The notes: a model not told the origin generated them from the letters alone. DNA of 64,000 nt from Dolomedes plantarius (GCA_907164885.2 OU015495.1:103080622-103144621), one strand, 5' to 3'; numbered from the stretch's first letter, positions 33,830-46,897 are shown. Made by a program: numbers and translations.

Positions 33830-35634
33830 CAACAATGACCTTTCTCTAGAAAGCTTTCCATAGTATAGTTATCTTTGAAATATCACTTTTAGATAGAAAT
33901 GGGAGTAAAACAAGCAAAAATATGAATATTACTTAATAAAGACATATTGATGAACACATTAATTTTCTCTACTCTGCGAGCAAATCTTGCTTTAAAGGAT
34001 TTAAAAAATATACCTAGAACTAGCTTATGTTCAAAGAAAAATCCACCACACATGATTCTACCTGAACTGAAGTATTCGCGTTTTAAACCATTAATCTAAT
34101 TTTTGGTCATACTTTTCCGCAGCATATCTCATTCCTTCCAGCTTATCTCTCAGATATTCACTTGTTAGCGGTTTGACAGCCTATGCGTCAGCAAGTAAAA
34201 ACGAATCTAAAAATACATCGCCTAAAGAATTCATAAAGAGAGAGCCCCCCGATTAATAATTGGAGAGCCCGAGTTTTACTTGACTGATAGCAATATCTCT
34301 AATGTAATAAAGTGTATTTATACAATTAGTATTTTTCGGTTGAACCTTTCGAGTGTAAGGTGTCAGCTCGTGATGAGAGGGCCCAGGGTTGCCGCAGTTT
34401 GGCTTTTAATTGATGACTTGACATTCGCGAGGGGTGTCGAATGTCGCCAAGAGCAGCGTTTTAATCAGTAACAGTGGGCGAGGATGATTTTGATTAGATA
34501 TTGAATGGTGAATTATTCAAGGAGGTATGTTTGATATTTAATATGAAATATTTATTTAATTTGGGCGTGAAGCCTCATAGAAAATATTTTAGCAGAATTG
34601 CTAAATAGTACTTATTCTTTACTTCCCAGTTCTTTTTTTTTTCATTTTTAGAGCTTCTTGCGATGCCAAAAGACCAATTGGCCAGTATTTATTTATTTTG
34701 TTGGTCATAAATTGATTAAAAAAATTATATAAGTTAAATTTGGAGCAAAACTTGAACCTTAAAATATATTTTTTAATGTTTTTTTGCCATTTTTATAATG
34801 GATAGTATGTATATGCAACTTCTTCCTTCATCACCTATTTATAACTAGTGAAAACTTAGTCTCAGTGTTTCACGGAAATGAAAAAGGAAGGAGTATTTTG
34901 ACGCAATCTTATTAAACACTTCAAATGATTCTAGTCATCAATTTTTAAATAAAAAAGTGTTGGAATAAATTATTTCTTATTATTTCACAAAGTAGCTTCT
35001 CTACAAAATAGAATATCTTTAAAGGAAGTAGTAAGAGTCAAAATAATAACTAGTAACTAGTTGACATTGTTTCAATTTATTGGTGTTTGGATTAATTTTG
35101 TATTTATTCATGTCAAGATTAGGTGCTGTCTCAAATATGACTCTACTGAGCGTTTGGCATCATGTCATCTTTTGCTCTGCTGAGTTTTCAGTTCTATTTA
35201 TTTTTTTAATTTCACATATGCGGGTAATGTTTGGAATTAATTTTTCTAATATCTATCACCACTAAAGCAAACATATAGTTTTAAATTGAAATTTAACTTT
35301 AAGTCATTTATGTTAAAAACAAAAACAGTAAAAGAATCAACAATCCTAATATCAATGACCCGAACTCTTCTCAAAAATAGGATTAAAAACTGAGTACTTT
35401 GAATTATTTTTGTATACATTCTGCAATAAAAAAAATCAAAGAACTAACATTTTATCTCGTTTACAATAAGCTTTAATTTCGTTCATAAAAATTCAAAATA
35501 ATTCATAATTTTTACATTTCGACACTTACATTCACTGTACTTTCAACCTGATGAAGGTACTAATGAAATCTGTAATGAATGGCTCTTGTATGGTGAATAA
35601 ATTCTATTGAATATACTTTATAATATATATAATA
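33830..35634. other. Mostly AT-rich DNA; complex patch at 34130-34490
   Basis: The patch contains CGATTAATAATTGG and TTTTAATTGATGACTTGACA, homeodomain-like strings, and higher G+C, so it may be a regulatory island. Nothing else was recognised. Confidence 0.3.
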
Positions 35635-35635
35635 A

Positions 35636-36658
35636 CTAGCCGCTGCGCGACCAGCATGGTCGTTTTTAGTTTTATATTTTCTTTTGCAAAACGACTCAAC
35701 TGAAAGAAACGTATGTAAGGAATGTTACTATTACCTGTCCTCATAAATATACGTTGTTAATTGGTAGTGCAATCTCAGCTAAAAAATTTATAATCATTGC
35801 AAAATTCTCTATAAGGCTTATTCTAAAACATCGTGATTAAAAAAATTTGAATTTTCATTACTTCAGAACAGTGTTAAAGATAGGACTGAGAAACCCAACA
35901 ACAAAGATTTTAAAAATTACATTCCTCTCTGTATGTAATATTTTTCAAAATTAAGATATCTACACTTTATCATTACATCAAATAAGAAATTGTTAGATAC
36001 AATTTTTTTTCACTAAAAGCGGAGTAAGAATTCAGCAAGTACTAAAATATAGTGTGGATTACATCACTCTCTATATGTACTATTGTTCACATTTCAGATA
36101 TCTACACTTAATCATATCAAATAAAAAATTATTGGAAAAATTTCTTCACTTATAAAATGGAGTAAAAATTCAGCAAGTACTACTAAAAAAGTGTAGAAAA
36201 TTAACTCTTACTTACTATTAAGATATTATAATGCAATTATTAATATTTTACTATGATATTCCTCAAACTTCTTGATATACGCAGTTGAGTATTTCAGAAA
36301 TAGGAGATACTGCAGTGACAGAATCAAAAGAACGGACTCTAGATAAACCTACATACAACTGTCCATGACTAAACACTGGATTTGATAGGTCTAAACATAT
36401 TTTGTCAAAAGTTTGTCTTCTAACATACATTTAGAAAAACCGATGGAACAAAAGAATAAATTATCTCGTGAATAAATTAAAATTATTCACGTGTAAAATA
36501 CAGCAATTAAATTGTACCAAATTGCTTGGTAACGTCAAACCACTATACACGCGGTTGGCCGCTAATGTTTACATCTGGTAGTTGCAGCCGTTGCCATTCG
36601 GAGGGTAGAAATATCGCCGATTTTTGTGCCGCAGACCTATGCGTTTTACATATATAGA
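35636..36658 (-). mobile_element. Helitron, minus strand, second lineage
   Basis: On the minus strand the element starts TCTATATATGTAAAACGC at 36658 with A before it. It ends with the hairpin CGACCA-tgc-TGGTCG and CTAG (35636-35639) followed by T, the canonical A|TC...CTAG|T arrangement. It is 1023 bp and retains a helicase tail (36263-36418). Its end sequences differ from the 17697/25579 family, so it is a separate lineage. A SINE has inserted beside its 5' end. Confidence 0.85.
36263..36418 (-). pseudogene. Helitron helicase C-terminal fragment (second lineage)
   Basis: The minus-strand frame reads QTFDKICLDLSNPVFSHGQL, then YVGLSRVRSFDSV, and terminates after NCVYQEV with TGA (36263-36265). 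This corresponds to the last superfamily-1 helicase motif (GQLYVGLSR) and the short terminal NxVYxE tail of Helitron proteins, also seen as NIVYKEIL at 18837. The glycine normally before QT is Arg here. Upstream motifs are not in frame, so only about 50 residues persist. The sequence is distinct from the copy at 18428-18837. Confidence 0.85.
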
Positions 36659-36669
36659 TACCTGTAAAT

Positions 36670-37066
36670 CCGCGGGCGCGGTGGTCCAGTTAGTAAGAGC
36701 AGCGGGCCAATGATCTGAACGTCCCTGGTTCGATGCTCGTGGCTTCAAATCCACTGTCGTGTTCACTAATGGTGGCGTAAAATAGGTAAAATCACTAATG
36801 GCAAAATCACTAATGGGCAAGTAAAATAGGTAGTGGCTGCAATGTCGTCCAAATTCTCAAATTTACCTCTGAAGGTGCGGGTTCAAGTGGTTCGATCTTG
36901 TTACTTGACTCGGTTCAAAATTACGGGACCGGTCATTTAGGTAAGTTGGACTCCGACCCTTGTGGTGCTAATTCTAAACAGGAGCAGCCCCTTTCAGCCC
37001 AAAAGCCTATTAGGACCTGGTGAATAGAACCTCCAACCAGGGGACATTAGCAACAACAGCAACAAC
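36670..37066 (+). mobile_element. tRNA-derived SINE with (CAA)n tail and 12-bp TSD
   Basis: The target duplication ATACCTGTAAAT is perfect at 36658-36669 and 37067-37078. The head GCGCGGTGGTCCAGTTAGTA carries the A box and CCCTGGTTCGATGCTCG the B box. A short internal repeat (AAAATAGGTA / AAATCACTAATGG) lies at 36778-36830. The 3' part shares ACCCTTGTGGTGCTA with 33451-33829 and ends CAGGGGACATTAGCAACAAC. Confidence 0.92.
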
Positions 37067-37078
37067 ATACCTGTAAAT

Positions 37079-38160
37079 GCGTCATTCGTGATGCGATTTT
37101 CATAATCAAATGCAATCTGTCGAGTTTTGAATAAATGCTAAGTTCAGATACTACACATGCAATAAAGTGATTTTTCTCTCCATGAAAAGCAGTTTTTAGC
37201 CTTTCCAATGATCACCTTGCACTTTTTTCAATCGCATGAAAACAATCCAGCCACAAAAGAGTATAAAAAGCATATTTTAGTAGAAGCCACTATAAGGAAC
37301 CCAATTTAATTAAGTTAAATCACTACAGTTAGAAGCTCAAATCAAACTTATGTTTATTTGGAAGAACTTTAATGACGTTCTTTCTTTTTCCTTAGTTTCG
37401 TACTCCTTCTGTCTGATTTCCCTTTATCCAGTTTATCCATGTCTATTTTAAGGTATAAAAATGTGTTTCAGAGAAATTTAGTGTCACCTAAGAATAAAAT
37501 TTCAAGCTAATGATGCTCCGACAATAAATATGGAAATGATTTCGGGAAATGATAGTTTCCATAAACCTGCTCCTCACAGTTTTTTTTTCCTGAAAAATTA
37601 TCCAATGAAAAGGAACTTTTTAGTAGCTTAAAAGAAATCACAAAAGTAGAAAAACCAATAAAAATAGTTAATTAAAAATATAATTAAAAAGAATTTAAAA
37701 AAAAGGATTTAAAATATTTCAAGCGAGATCAGATTTTCTCAGCTTGAATACAACTTATAAGAATACTCTTATTCACCATTACTAGTTAAAAATTTTAAAA
37801 ACAAACTTAATTTCTTTGTTTCTTTTCATCACAATTCCGGCTTGTTTTCTCCTAGACTGCACAATTAAATTTAATTTCACCATAAGTGGATGAAATTTGT
37901 CTCTTCATAATAGATTCTCCCTTAACGGATCAGATTTTTTTAAAGTGGTTTTATATTTGTTTTCTCGGAGTGTACGGCCAAAACATGTAGCAAAACTTCA
38001 AGTAAACTCTTTAATGATAAGAGGCAATAAAATTAGCTCAAATAAATCGGGCCATTGAAAGTATAGGAGACCAGAATATATACATTACACCTGAAAAATA
38101 GAAAATATATTCTAGATTATTTTCAATAATTATCCAATTCAGAATGGACTATTTCCATAC
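37079..38160. other. AT-rich DNA, nothing recognised
   Basis: No feature recognised. Confidence 0.4.
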
Positions 38161-38249
38161 ATATCATTTTCTAGAAAAGCCTCCACCAGCTCCCTCTGAC
38201 CCCCCCACTCCCACTTCAGCCAATCTGTCTTCGCCTACCACTTCCGACT

Positions 38250-38480
38250 ACAAACACTTTTTGGACTCGTAACTCGAAACCCTGCCGCGCAAATTTGGGA
38301 CGTGACGTCAAATAGGCCTGCTGACTCTATTTTCTGCCGCATGTTTACCCCCTGGGATGAGAATTTCCCCTTTCCCTCCTTGATGCTGCGGTTTTGTTTT
38401 CAATTCCACGCCGCTTGTTCACGATATCTAGTTACTCTGAAAACATGTGGAAAAAAAAGCATGAATTGTTGCGCGATAAT
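38250..38480 (+). promoter_or_regulatory. CRE-containing module, copy 2
   Basis: ACAAACACTTTTTGGACTCG at 38250 is followed by TAACTCGA, CCGCGCAAATTTGGGACGTG and ACGTCA (TGACGTCA at 38303-38310). About 40 bp later comes GTTTACCCCCTGGGATGAG. Blocks and spacing match the copy at 41448 closely. The 90-aa ORF at 38302-38574 has no recognised domain and overlaps the module; it is not called. Confidence 0.4.
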
Positions 38481-38613
38481 GCATGGATCCCGGTTGCAAA
38501 ACGTGACACTTTTTTTGAGAAATTTCCGATTTAATGTGAGTAAAACGGCTGATTCAAATTATTCTGAAGGATGAATGATGGCTGTAGGGCCAAAAGAAGC
38601 GACAAGCCCCCTC

Positions 38614-38745
<132 letters not shown>

Positions 38746-38905
38746 GGATTTAATTAAGACCGTAAATTATGACCTACTGAAAAACAGAAAAACATAGTGC
38801 ATATAACATCCATTACAACTGTCCATTTACTTTTATCCATATTTTCTGTTATGCAGAAAGAAAATATTATAGCATGTTCCTTCACTAACATTTAAAAATA
38901 CAGTT

Positions 38906-39857
38906 TATTTTAGTAAAAAAAATATTTTTAGGAATATTTGACATTCTACCTATTTTTAGAGAAGAAAAGAACGATTTTAAAATATTTTAGAATTAAGTGA
39001 CATAATGTTTAGTAAACATTTTATCTTCAATTTTCAAATATTGAAATATTGACTGTGTATTACTGAATTATTATAGATAGTACTTTTAACTTTGCCTGTA
39101 AATGTATTTCAGCCTTCATAAGCAGTGGTGTGCCTGAAAAACAAATTACGCAATCAAAGTTGGAAATTCCGTCGTGTGAATTATGAAAATATTTTACTGT
39201 TTTAATTTTTTTGTTAAAAATTAAGTCTTAAAGCTAATAAATAAACATCATCATTGAAAAATATATGTATATACTTTTAGCTTTACTTACGTGTGGTTTC
39301 TCAACGGCATGTTAAGCGTTTCAATGTCAAATTCATAGTCCCCTAATTTTCCATGCATTTATAAAAGGAAAGAAAATATTTTAGTAAAAAAAATATTTTT
39401 AGGAATATTTGACATTCTACCAATTTTTAGAGAAGAAAAGAACGATTTTAAAATATTTTAGAATTAAGTGACATAATGTTTAGTAAACATTTTATCTTTA
39501 ATTTTCAAATATTGAAATATTGACTGTGTATTACTGAATTATTATAGATAGTACTTTTAACTTTGCCTGTAAATGTTTTTCAGCCTTCATAAGCTGTGGT
39601 GTGCCAGAAAAACAAATTACGTAACCAAAGTTGGAAATTTCGTCGTGTGAATTATGAAAATATTTTACTGTTTTAATTTTTTTGTTAAAAATTAAGTCTT
39701 AAAGCTAATAAATAAACATCAGCTTTGAAAAAAATATATATATATATATATATATATATACTTTTAGCTTTACTTACGTGTGGTTTCTCAACGGCATGTC
39801 AAGCGTTTCAATGTAAAATTCATAGTCCATTTATTTTCCATGCATTTATAAAAGGAG
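38906..39857 (+). repeat. 471-bp tandem duplication
   Basis: The unit 38906-39376 is followed directly by a second copy, 39377 to about 39857. By eye they differ at only scattered positions, plus an expanded TA run in copy 2 (39736-39760). The unit is AT-rich and non-coding. The second copy is slightly longer because of the TA expansion. Confidence 0.93.
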
Positions 39858-41440
39858 AGAAACTTCAAGTTTAAAATTGAAAATTTTAACGGAAGCGAAA
39901 TTTTAAAAACACACACATACCTTTATAATAAACAGAAATACCTTTATATAGTATGTTTTTTAAGCATGGTATAATGATAAAATAACAAGACCAGTGATTG
40001 ATTTTAAAACTTTGCATCTCAAGATGGACACTAGATCAATAGAGCTATCCCAAAATCCTTGTCACTATTTTACGTGATTCTTCATCAGGTTTTATTTTTG
40101 TTCTTCGGTCGCCACTATTACGAATTCCTCGTAGAATAGATTTTTACGGGGTATGAGGAATGTTTCACCCACTGATTTACCGTTGTGAGGTATTCTTATT
40201 TTCAGTCACCTTTCTCTCAGAGTAATATTTGCAAAAGCAGTTTATTTCCTTCATTCTAAAAGAAAAAATTTATATTCAAATAGCTCGATTCAAATTTGCT
40301 TCGACATTTACATTTGATAAGTTGCCGAGGTATCAGAAGTGATGGAGGAAAACTTTTGTTCTCAATTCTTGCTAAATGAAGTCGCCATTTTTATCTAATG
40401 TTTATTGAAGTATTTTTCTCATTTTAAAACTTTCCTTAAAATTTTTTAAGATACCTATATAAATGAAGCAGTTTTATAGCTCAAAGGACACTGAAATTCA
40501 TACCATAATTCGCTCGAATACGGCAAATTCGGATGATAAAGGATGTTTTTATCCGAATTTCAAAAAGTTCAAATATATTACTTCATTGTAATACATTTTT
40601 TAATCTAATAACTTTTTTATAGTCATAATTAGCTTGAAATATAATATTTCTTTCAAGTATACATTCCCATAGTGCATGAAACGTTCTAGCTTAAACAGAG
40701 AGATAATTTTGTTTGAAGGACTTGTAGATGATGGATATTTTAAACACCACATGTGTGTTTTTCTACCTTCTTTTTACTTTAATTTTAATTTTTCAAAAAT
40801 GAAAAAAAATTCGTAGCAATAGACGTCAATAACAGAATACCCTGTAAAACATAAACTGCTGAAAATTTGAAAATTGAAGAACACTCGTTCTTTATTTATG
40901 TATCTAACTTCCTAAACAAGAAAGACAATTCACAAATTATTCATTTGGCAATCTGCTATTTGAAAAATAGAGATGAACATTCCGAATGTCCTAACTTGGG
41001 GAAGGAATATCTACGCTGTCAACTGATTTGTATCCTTGAAGACTCTAGCTTCCTCTGTGACGTCACACGTAAAACTTACAATAGAGTTTTCGAAATTTAC
41101 TACAAATATATCATAAATCTCACTTTTTCATAAAAGATGTCAATCGCTTTTAAACTTTATTTAAGAATATCATGGTTTTCTGAAAAATTGTGAATAATTC
41201 TGAATAATTCTTAGTTACTAATTAACATACCCTTTTTTATCAACCGATGACCAATGAATTAAAAATACATTAGTTGTAAAAAATATCATCCTTCAGCCGT
41301 ATCAAATACTGTACATTACTCTTTTCCTTTTGGGATCTGTAAGTATAAAATAAATTTTATTTCCACTCGTTTCCCCAGTCTTAATTTGGAGCTTAATAAA
41401 GCCACAAGTTCCCCTCAAAGTGTTCTTTAATCCAACCACG
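39858..41440. other. AT-rich DNA with an isolated CRE-like site
   Basis: The 88-codon frame at 40867-41133 has no recognised domain. TGACGTCA occurs at 41058-41065 inside CTCTGTGACGTCACACG. Nothing else was recognised. Confidence 0.35.
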
Positions 41441-41447
41441 ACTGCAG

Positions 41448-41640
41448 GCAAACCACTTCTGGAACCGTAACTTGATCTTCCCGCGTAAATCCCGTACGTG
41501 ACTGTAACTGCTGCAAAGGATTGCATTTACCGTCACATTCTAATATTTACTATCCTGGGATAGGTTTTGTCGTCATTTTCTCCTTTCATCTGCTTATTTT
41601 ATTGTTTTTGTCTGTGTTGCGTCGCTTGCTTTCGGTTTCC
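41448..41640 (+). promoter_or_regulatory. CRE-module copy 3 (CRE half-mutated)
   Basis: GCAAACCACTTCTGGAACCG at 41448 is followed by TAACTTGA, CCCGCGTAAAT and CCCGTACGTGACTGTA (ACGTGAC at 41496). TATTTACTATCCTGGGATAG follows about 45 bp later. Compared with 38250-38330 the same blocks appear in the same order with nearly the same spacing, but the palindromic CRE is reduced to TGACTGTA. Confidence 0.4.
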
Positions 41641-43388
41641 AGTTTCACCAATACAGAATTGTTGATCAGTAATTCGAAGTGTTTTTCTACTTCTGTTTCT
41701 TGGGGTGTGTTAAATGTAAGCATTATTTTTAATCTTCATTTTTTTTATATTTGATTTATGTTGGGAAAGGAAATATAAACGCTTTCCATCGGGAAGAAAA
41801 GTTTTATTTATTACTGTATCCAGTTATAGTTAAAAACTTGTTTACGCATTTCATGCGCTTCTATTATTGATTCGAATTAAATCGCATTTCGTAAAATCGG
41901 AGGCTTATTATCATATTATTCTGTTCGCTAAAAGAAAATTATGATCGCTTATGATCTTGATTCCACAATCTCCAAATAATATTCGAATTGAAAAACTATT
42001 ACTAAACAAGACCAGCAAAACATAAAGGTATCCGAGTCTCATACCTTTAATTAATGTATAGAAATACTTTATAGTCTTATATTAGAGGTACATATTAGAA
42101 ACTTAAACAAAATATCTAATATATTATTTACATATAAACTTTCAGCTATAATTATTACAGTTCAGAGTTATCTCAAGATTTTCGACTATTTCTCTCTCTT
42201 TGTTCTTTCTAAGTCTAGAGGCATCTATATGCAGGCAGTTAATAATGAGTAGACAGAGAAATCACTGAAAGAAGGAGATAATTATGCACAAAAGAAATTC
42301 TTATGGACGATACGGTGGAGCTAGAGATTCATTTCGGTGTATATTGCAGAAATTTTATTCATCGCCAACTGATGTCCTTTGAAAAGGAAGCAGAAAAAGC
42401 TCTTAGAACCACTTCTAGAAAGAACAGATGACTTTTCATAAAACATTTCGTCGTCAAAAATATAAGCTTTATTGATTATTAAAAATAATCGACAAGGTTT
42501 TTGCTTGTGTTTAACGATTTTTTTTTGACATTCTGTCCATGTTGAAAATTTCACTTTACCAGACTGTTAAGTAAACTAAGTTGGTTCTGATTTTATTAAT
42601 GTAGAATTATCGACAAAACTGTTTTACACATCATGTCTCTTCTTTCAACACATTAATATTTCGTGTGTCAAAATGAAATTCAAAATCATTTTTATAGCCT
42701 TTAAAGTAATTGCCATATAAGGTCTTTTAAACAAGTTTTTCGGTAACATAATTATCTTATTAATATATTTTGCAAATTTTTCCCTTAATTCAAAATGGCA
42801 AGAAAAAAGTTCTAGAAAAATTATATATTTCCTTTGGTGTTCAAAACAGTATCAAGTGTTTTTTTTTCTTTTGAGAATGCGAATGCTTATTTACAACAGA
42901 TTATCAGGAAACAAAAGACAATAATTTTATCAGTATTCTATTCCATTATTCCTTAATTTTCATGCCAGAATAAAATTCGTTGTCATCAAAAATGAATATT
43001 TTCAGTTTTTATGTAAATTCGTTTCGACAGTTGTGGAGAAACAGGGAAAACAGGAATGAAATACCGACGAGTGTACTGTAAAATACTTAAAGGCAGTTAG
43101 GGATATCTAAATTGATATCTTTGCACAATGAAGGCAGTGATTTCAAGCTATGCCTCTAGTTCACAAATATTCACGATGCATAGATTTGTTGGGTAAATTA
43201 ATGACTTTACCATGCCCTCTCCCTTTTTTTATAAGGATAAGAAATAAAGGGCAGTTATAAAAAAATTTTAGTTTAAAAATTGACAACTGCATCGTAGTTG
43301 ATAAGCTGAAAACATTATATTTTAACTATTCTAAACGTCTTTAGGCTATCTTGCTCGCAGTTCAATAAAGCAAAAACGAGACACATTG
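41641..43388. other. AT-rich DNA, nothing recognised
   Basis: No feature recognised. Confidence 0.4.
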
Positions 43389-43434
43389 AACTAACTCTCC
43401 CTCTCTCTCTTTATACATATATATATATAAACAA

Positions 43435-43516
<82 letters not shown>

Positions 43517-43526
43517 GGTGTATGTG

Positions 43527-43563
<37 letters not shown>

Positions 43564-43600
43564 AGGGTGCATGTGTATATATATATATATACATAGATAG
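43389..43600. repeat. Compound (CT)n/(TA)n/(GT)n microsatellite with a repeated unit
   Basis: The segment GTGTGTGTGTAGGGTG(T/C)ATGTGTATATATAT occurs twice (43495-43535 and 43545-43590), so part of the tract is duplicated as a larger unit. The ORFs over it are artefacts. Confidence 0.9.
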
Positions 43601-44610
43601 ATTGATTGTTTACATAAGAATACAACAGAAATGTTATAAGTAGAAACAAAACAAAACAGTTTTGATGGGTTTCATAATGTGCAAGTATTCTTCGTAAAGT
43701 AGAAACAGAAGGTGGTTAGTTTTAAATATCATTACTGCCATCTATCGACTTTCTAAGAAATCTTTCATTTCCAGCAAACTATTTTATTTTATTTTAAATA
43801 GTTCTGACTCGGCAATGTGGCTTACTTTAAAGTTTATAGGTATGAATTATTCCCAAAATCTTACCTATAATATCAACACTAGAACAATAACAGGATCTGT
43901 ATGTTATTTTAGGGTAGCTTAATTTAATATTACCAGACTGAGCATTCTTTAAAAATATCATTAATTTAGCATAATCCAATAGTTTGAGAATGGAGGGGAT
44001 GTCTACTAAAACTGACGCAGTTAGTCCTTTACCCCTGAGAGGTATTTATTTTCTTTTACAACAAGTTAATTTATTTAGACGAAGAAAAAGTTGCGTCGTA
44101 AAAAGACCACATGTCGTACATTTTCTCGTTTCGCCTTGTTATGTGCATTGGACAGGCCCTGAGCTCTTGAAAGTAAAAAAGAGATAAATTTTTAGATATA
44201 AATTTGACCACTTCATATGTACTATTCAAGGGATATGAAGACTTCTGACTTATATCAGTATTCTCTTGAATGCAGGTTTTTGATAAAAAAAATTTCTTCT
44301 CATTGTTTTTATTCATTATTCAAGAATCAGAGCTAATTATCCTATAATATTTAGCGAAGTTCTTTGTTATCAATCTGGGAATGATTACGATGACATCCCT
44401 CGTAGATGATTTGCTATCAGTCAAAATATTGGATTTTTTTCTTTTCATTTTTACGGCATGAAGCCACTTTGTCCGGAAAAAGAAAGTTATTCGAATCTTA
44501 ATTGTAAGAAACAAATTTCCTTCCTCCAGAAACGAATAAGGGATGTCCCGGCTGGGGAAGAGTTTTGGTTTGCTGTATTGGTCTTTTGGTTTGTATAATA
44601 TTCAACAGCT
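43601..44610. other. AT-rich DNA, nothing recognised
   Basis: No feature recognised. Confidence 0.4.
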
Positions 44611-44618
44611 AAGATGAC

Positions 44619-45091
44619 CAGGCCCTGATTTTCCATTAAGCACGGTAGGCCCGGGCCTCGGGGCCCCTGAATGTTGGGGGCCAACCCAAAATTTTTATTT
44701 TCAAAGAAAAAAAATTCCCAATTCAATTTTTTTAATTTTACCTTTTTTATTAGCAATTTTTTATATATCCTTTCAAATTTGATTGATTGGTTCATCATAT
44801 AGATAGTTTTTTGTATAGTTCATTTTATGTAAGGGATTAATAGGTTTTTCTGGTTGCATTGTACTGGTGTTTCAATAATGAAGTTAATATGTTGTATTGC
44901 TTTTTGTTACTTGATAATGTTCTAGGGTTCCACACTTCAAATAGCCAATTCTTGGTAAAATGGTCCTTTCACAATGATTCGTTATTATTTTTTTTCTGTG
45001 TCAATTTTGGAAATTTTACTCCCACATCAGCATTAGAGGGCCCCCATCCCGAGTTGTGCCTATAGTCAAGAATTTTCTAAATCGAGCCCTG
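44619..45091. mobile_element. hAT-type MITE with 8-bp TSD
   Basis: A perfect 8-bp duplication AAGATGAC flanks it (44611-44618 and 45092-45099). The ends CAGGCCCTGATTTTCCATTA and (rc) CAGGGCTCGATTTAGAAAAT, each followed by a G/C-rich GGCCC block, are imperfect TIRs of hAT type. The 473-bp interior is AT-rich and non-coding. Confidence 0.88.
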
Positions 45092-45099
45092 AAGATGAC

Positions 45100-45560
45100 C
45101 AAGGAAATAAAATTTACCAATTTTCAAAACAAAACACTAGATTCCAACGACAAAATCGGGCGATGTCGAGCCAAATCTGACAGCCCAGCGATCACCAAAG
45201 CGTCGATTGGCGATCGGTGTCATCAGATGCGGAGGGGAAGACAATGGCGTTTAATCTCGAACGAAGAGATCGCGAAGGGGGAAGGTGGTAGTAAGAATGA
45301 CAGACGGACAGACAACCGCTCGCAATTACCCTAATGGTTCCGTTGGCGATCGTTTTCGCCGGTTCCTTGTTAACAAGGGCATAATGAAATTCCGGAGGTT
45401 TGTGGTCGAGAATGCCAAGTAACATCACGTCACAAATTAGCAAGCGGCGGAAAAGAGACGCAATAGGAAAACGGAATCCAGACGAAATTGCTACGCAATA
45501 ATATGAATTCGAACAGCGTCTTAAAAATTTAATTATTCATGAATAGGCTGCCGAAGATTC
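45100..45560. other. GC-richer low-repeat island
   Basis: The sequence includes repeated GCGATCG-like strings (AGCGATCACC, TGGCGATCGG, GGCGATCGTTTTCGCC) and ends near TTAATTATTCATGAATAGG. No convincing frame is open and no match is seen elsewhere in the window. It may be regulatory; this is inference. Confidence 0.3.
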
Positions 45561-46057
45561 GGGGGCCGAAATAAATGTTTGCGCTTGTAGGCAAGAGCAG
45601 TTATAACTAATTTAGACTGCTTAATGTATTTCCGCGAATTGTGCGCGAAATGCTTTTATAAATCTGTCCGGCAAATACCGAATGCGTTACTTTCGATTTT
45701 AGTGTTATGAAATAAAAGTGATGCAAAATAAATAATGTATGACATATTGTTACATATCGCATCAAATCGGAACTGGGGATTTGGTGTGACATTATTTAAA
45801 ATATCAAAACATATATTCGTTAAAATATATTCGTTAATTGTTAAAATTACTTTAAACTTATGTAATTAGATGAATATTTCTGATTCATATCACTTAAAAG
45901 TTATTTCTATGCTTAAAATCGTTATGAGTGAGAACATAATTTTTTTTTGAGTAACATTGTAATAGATGAAACGTAAGCCCACGGGATGAAAGTTTATGAA
46001 TATGCTTTTGATGAATTCTGAACATATTCTAAATAAAACCTGATTTGTTCTTCTGTT

Positions 46058-46182
46058 ATTCTTCTGTTTTATTTGGATGAGCATAGTTTGTGTGAAATGA
46101 AGACTTCCTATTTGTCCACGTAGAAGGAAAGGTTACGAATATACTTTTAATCATTTTTAACTCCCACCTGAGATAAAGTGCT
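46058..46182 (+). repeat. Isolated unit of the 49-kb degenerate repeat
   Basis: TTTATTTGGATGAGCATAG, then ATTTGTCCACGTAGAAGG, then TTACGAATATACTTTTAATC resemble the units at 49.0-49.7 kb. The MITE at 46187 interrupts the unit's 3' side. Confidence 0.4.
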
Positions 46183-46186
46183 TTAA

Positions 46187-46897
46187 GGAGATGGTGGACA
46201 TTACAAAGCAATTTTTGAAATTTTTACCTCAGACCTATGAAATTTTGCATATATATTCATTAAAGCATAACTGTATCAAACTCGTTATAAAATTTTATAA
46301 ATATTTTAATTTTTTTTTATATTTTAAAAATTGAAAATTTTATTGTTTTTTTAAGTTTTCTTCAGATCCAATTTTTAACTTCCCGCCGTAATTTTGCATT
46401 TATATTGCTTATAAATTCCTTTTGAACAGAGTTATGTATTATTTTGCGATTTCGTTGCATAGTTAATTTTTAGGAAATATTTTTACGCTTGTGCTTTGAA
46501 TTTTCGTGAAATTTTTGTGCTTTTTTACACTTAAGTAAAACTTTGATAATCTTAATGATGTTGAAACCTGAAATGAATACATAACTTTATTTTAATGTAT
46601 ACGAGGTGTCTTTGTTATAAATTTTGTAAAATTTCGTCAAAAATTGTGACGCAAGGAGAATTCCAAAGACTTGCAGATCTGGAAATTACTCATTTTGATA
46701 AAAAGCCATTTAAAAGATTTTTTTTCACCTACCTTTAATATTTACTTTCCTAAACCCACCAAGTTTTCATTTTACTTTTCATTACATACTTTAAATGTAT
46801 TTTATTCCCATATTTACATATTTTTAAAACATTAATACACCCCAAAAAAATTCTAATTTCTGTTAGATTTTTGGTAATTTGAAAGTCCACCATCCCC
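46187..46897. mobile_element. MITE flanked by TTAA
   Basis: The ends GGAGATGGTGGACATTAC and (rc) GGGGATGGTGGACTTTC are inverted, with TTAA at 46183-46186 and 46898-46901. The interior is very AT-rich with no ORF. The TTAA target suggests a piggyBac-type source, but the end sequence does not show the usual CCC start, so the family is open. Confidence 0.65.

Noticed and set aside
38302..38574. 90-aa ORF over the CRE module as a gene
   Set aside because: The related module at 41448 does not keep the frame, so selection on coding is unlikely.
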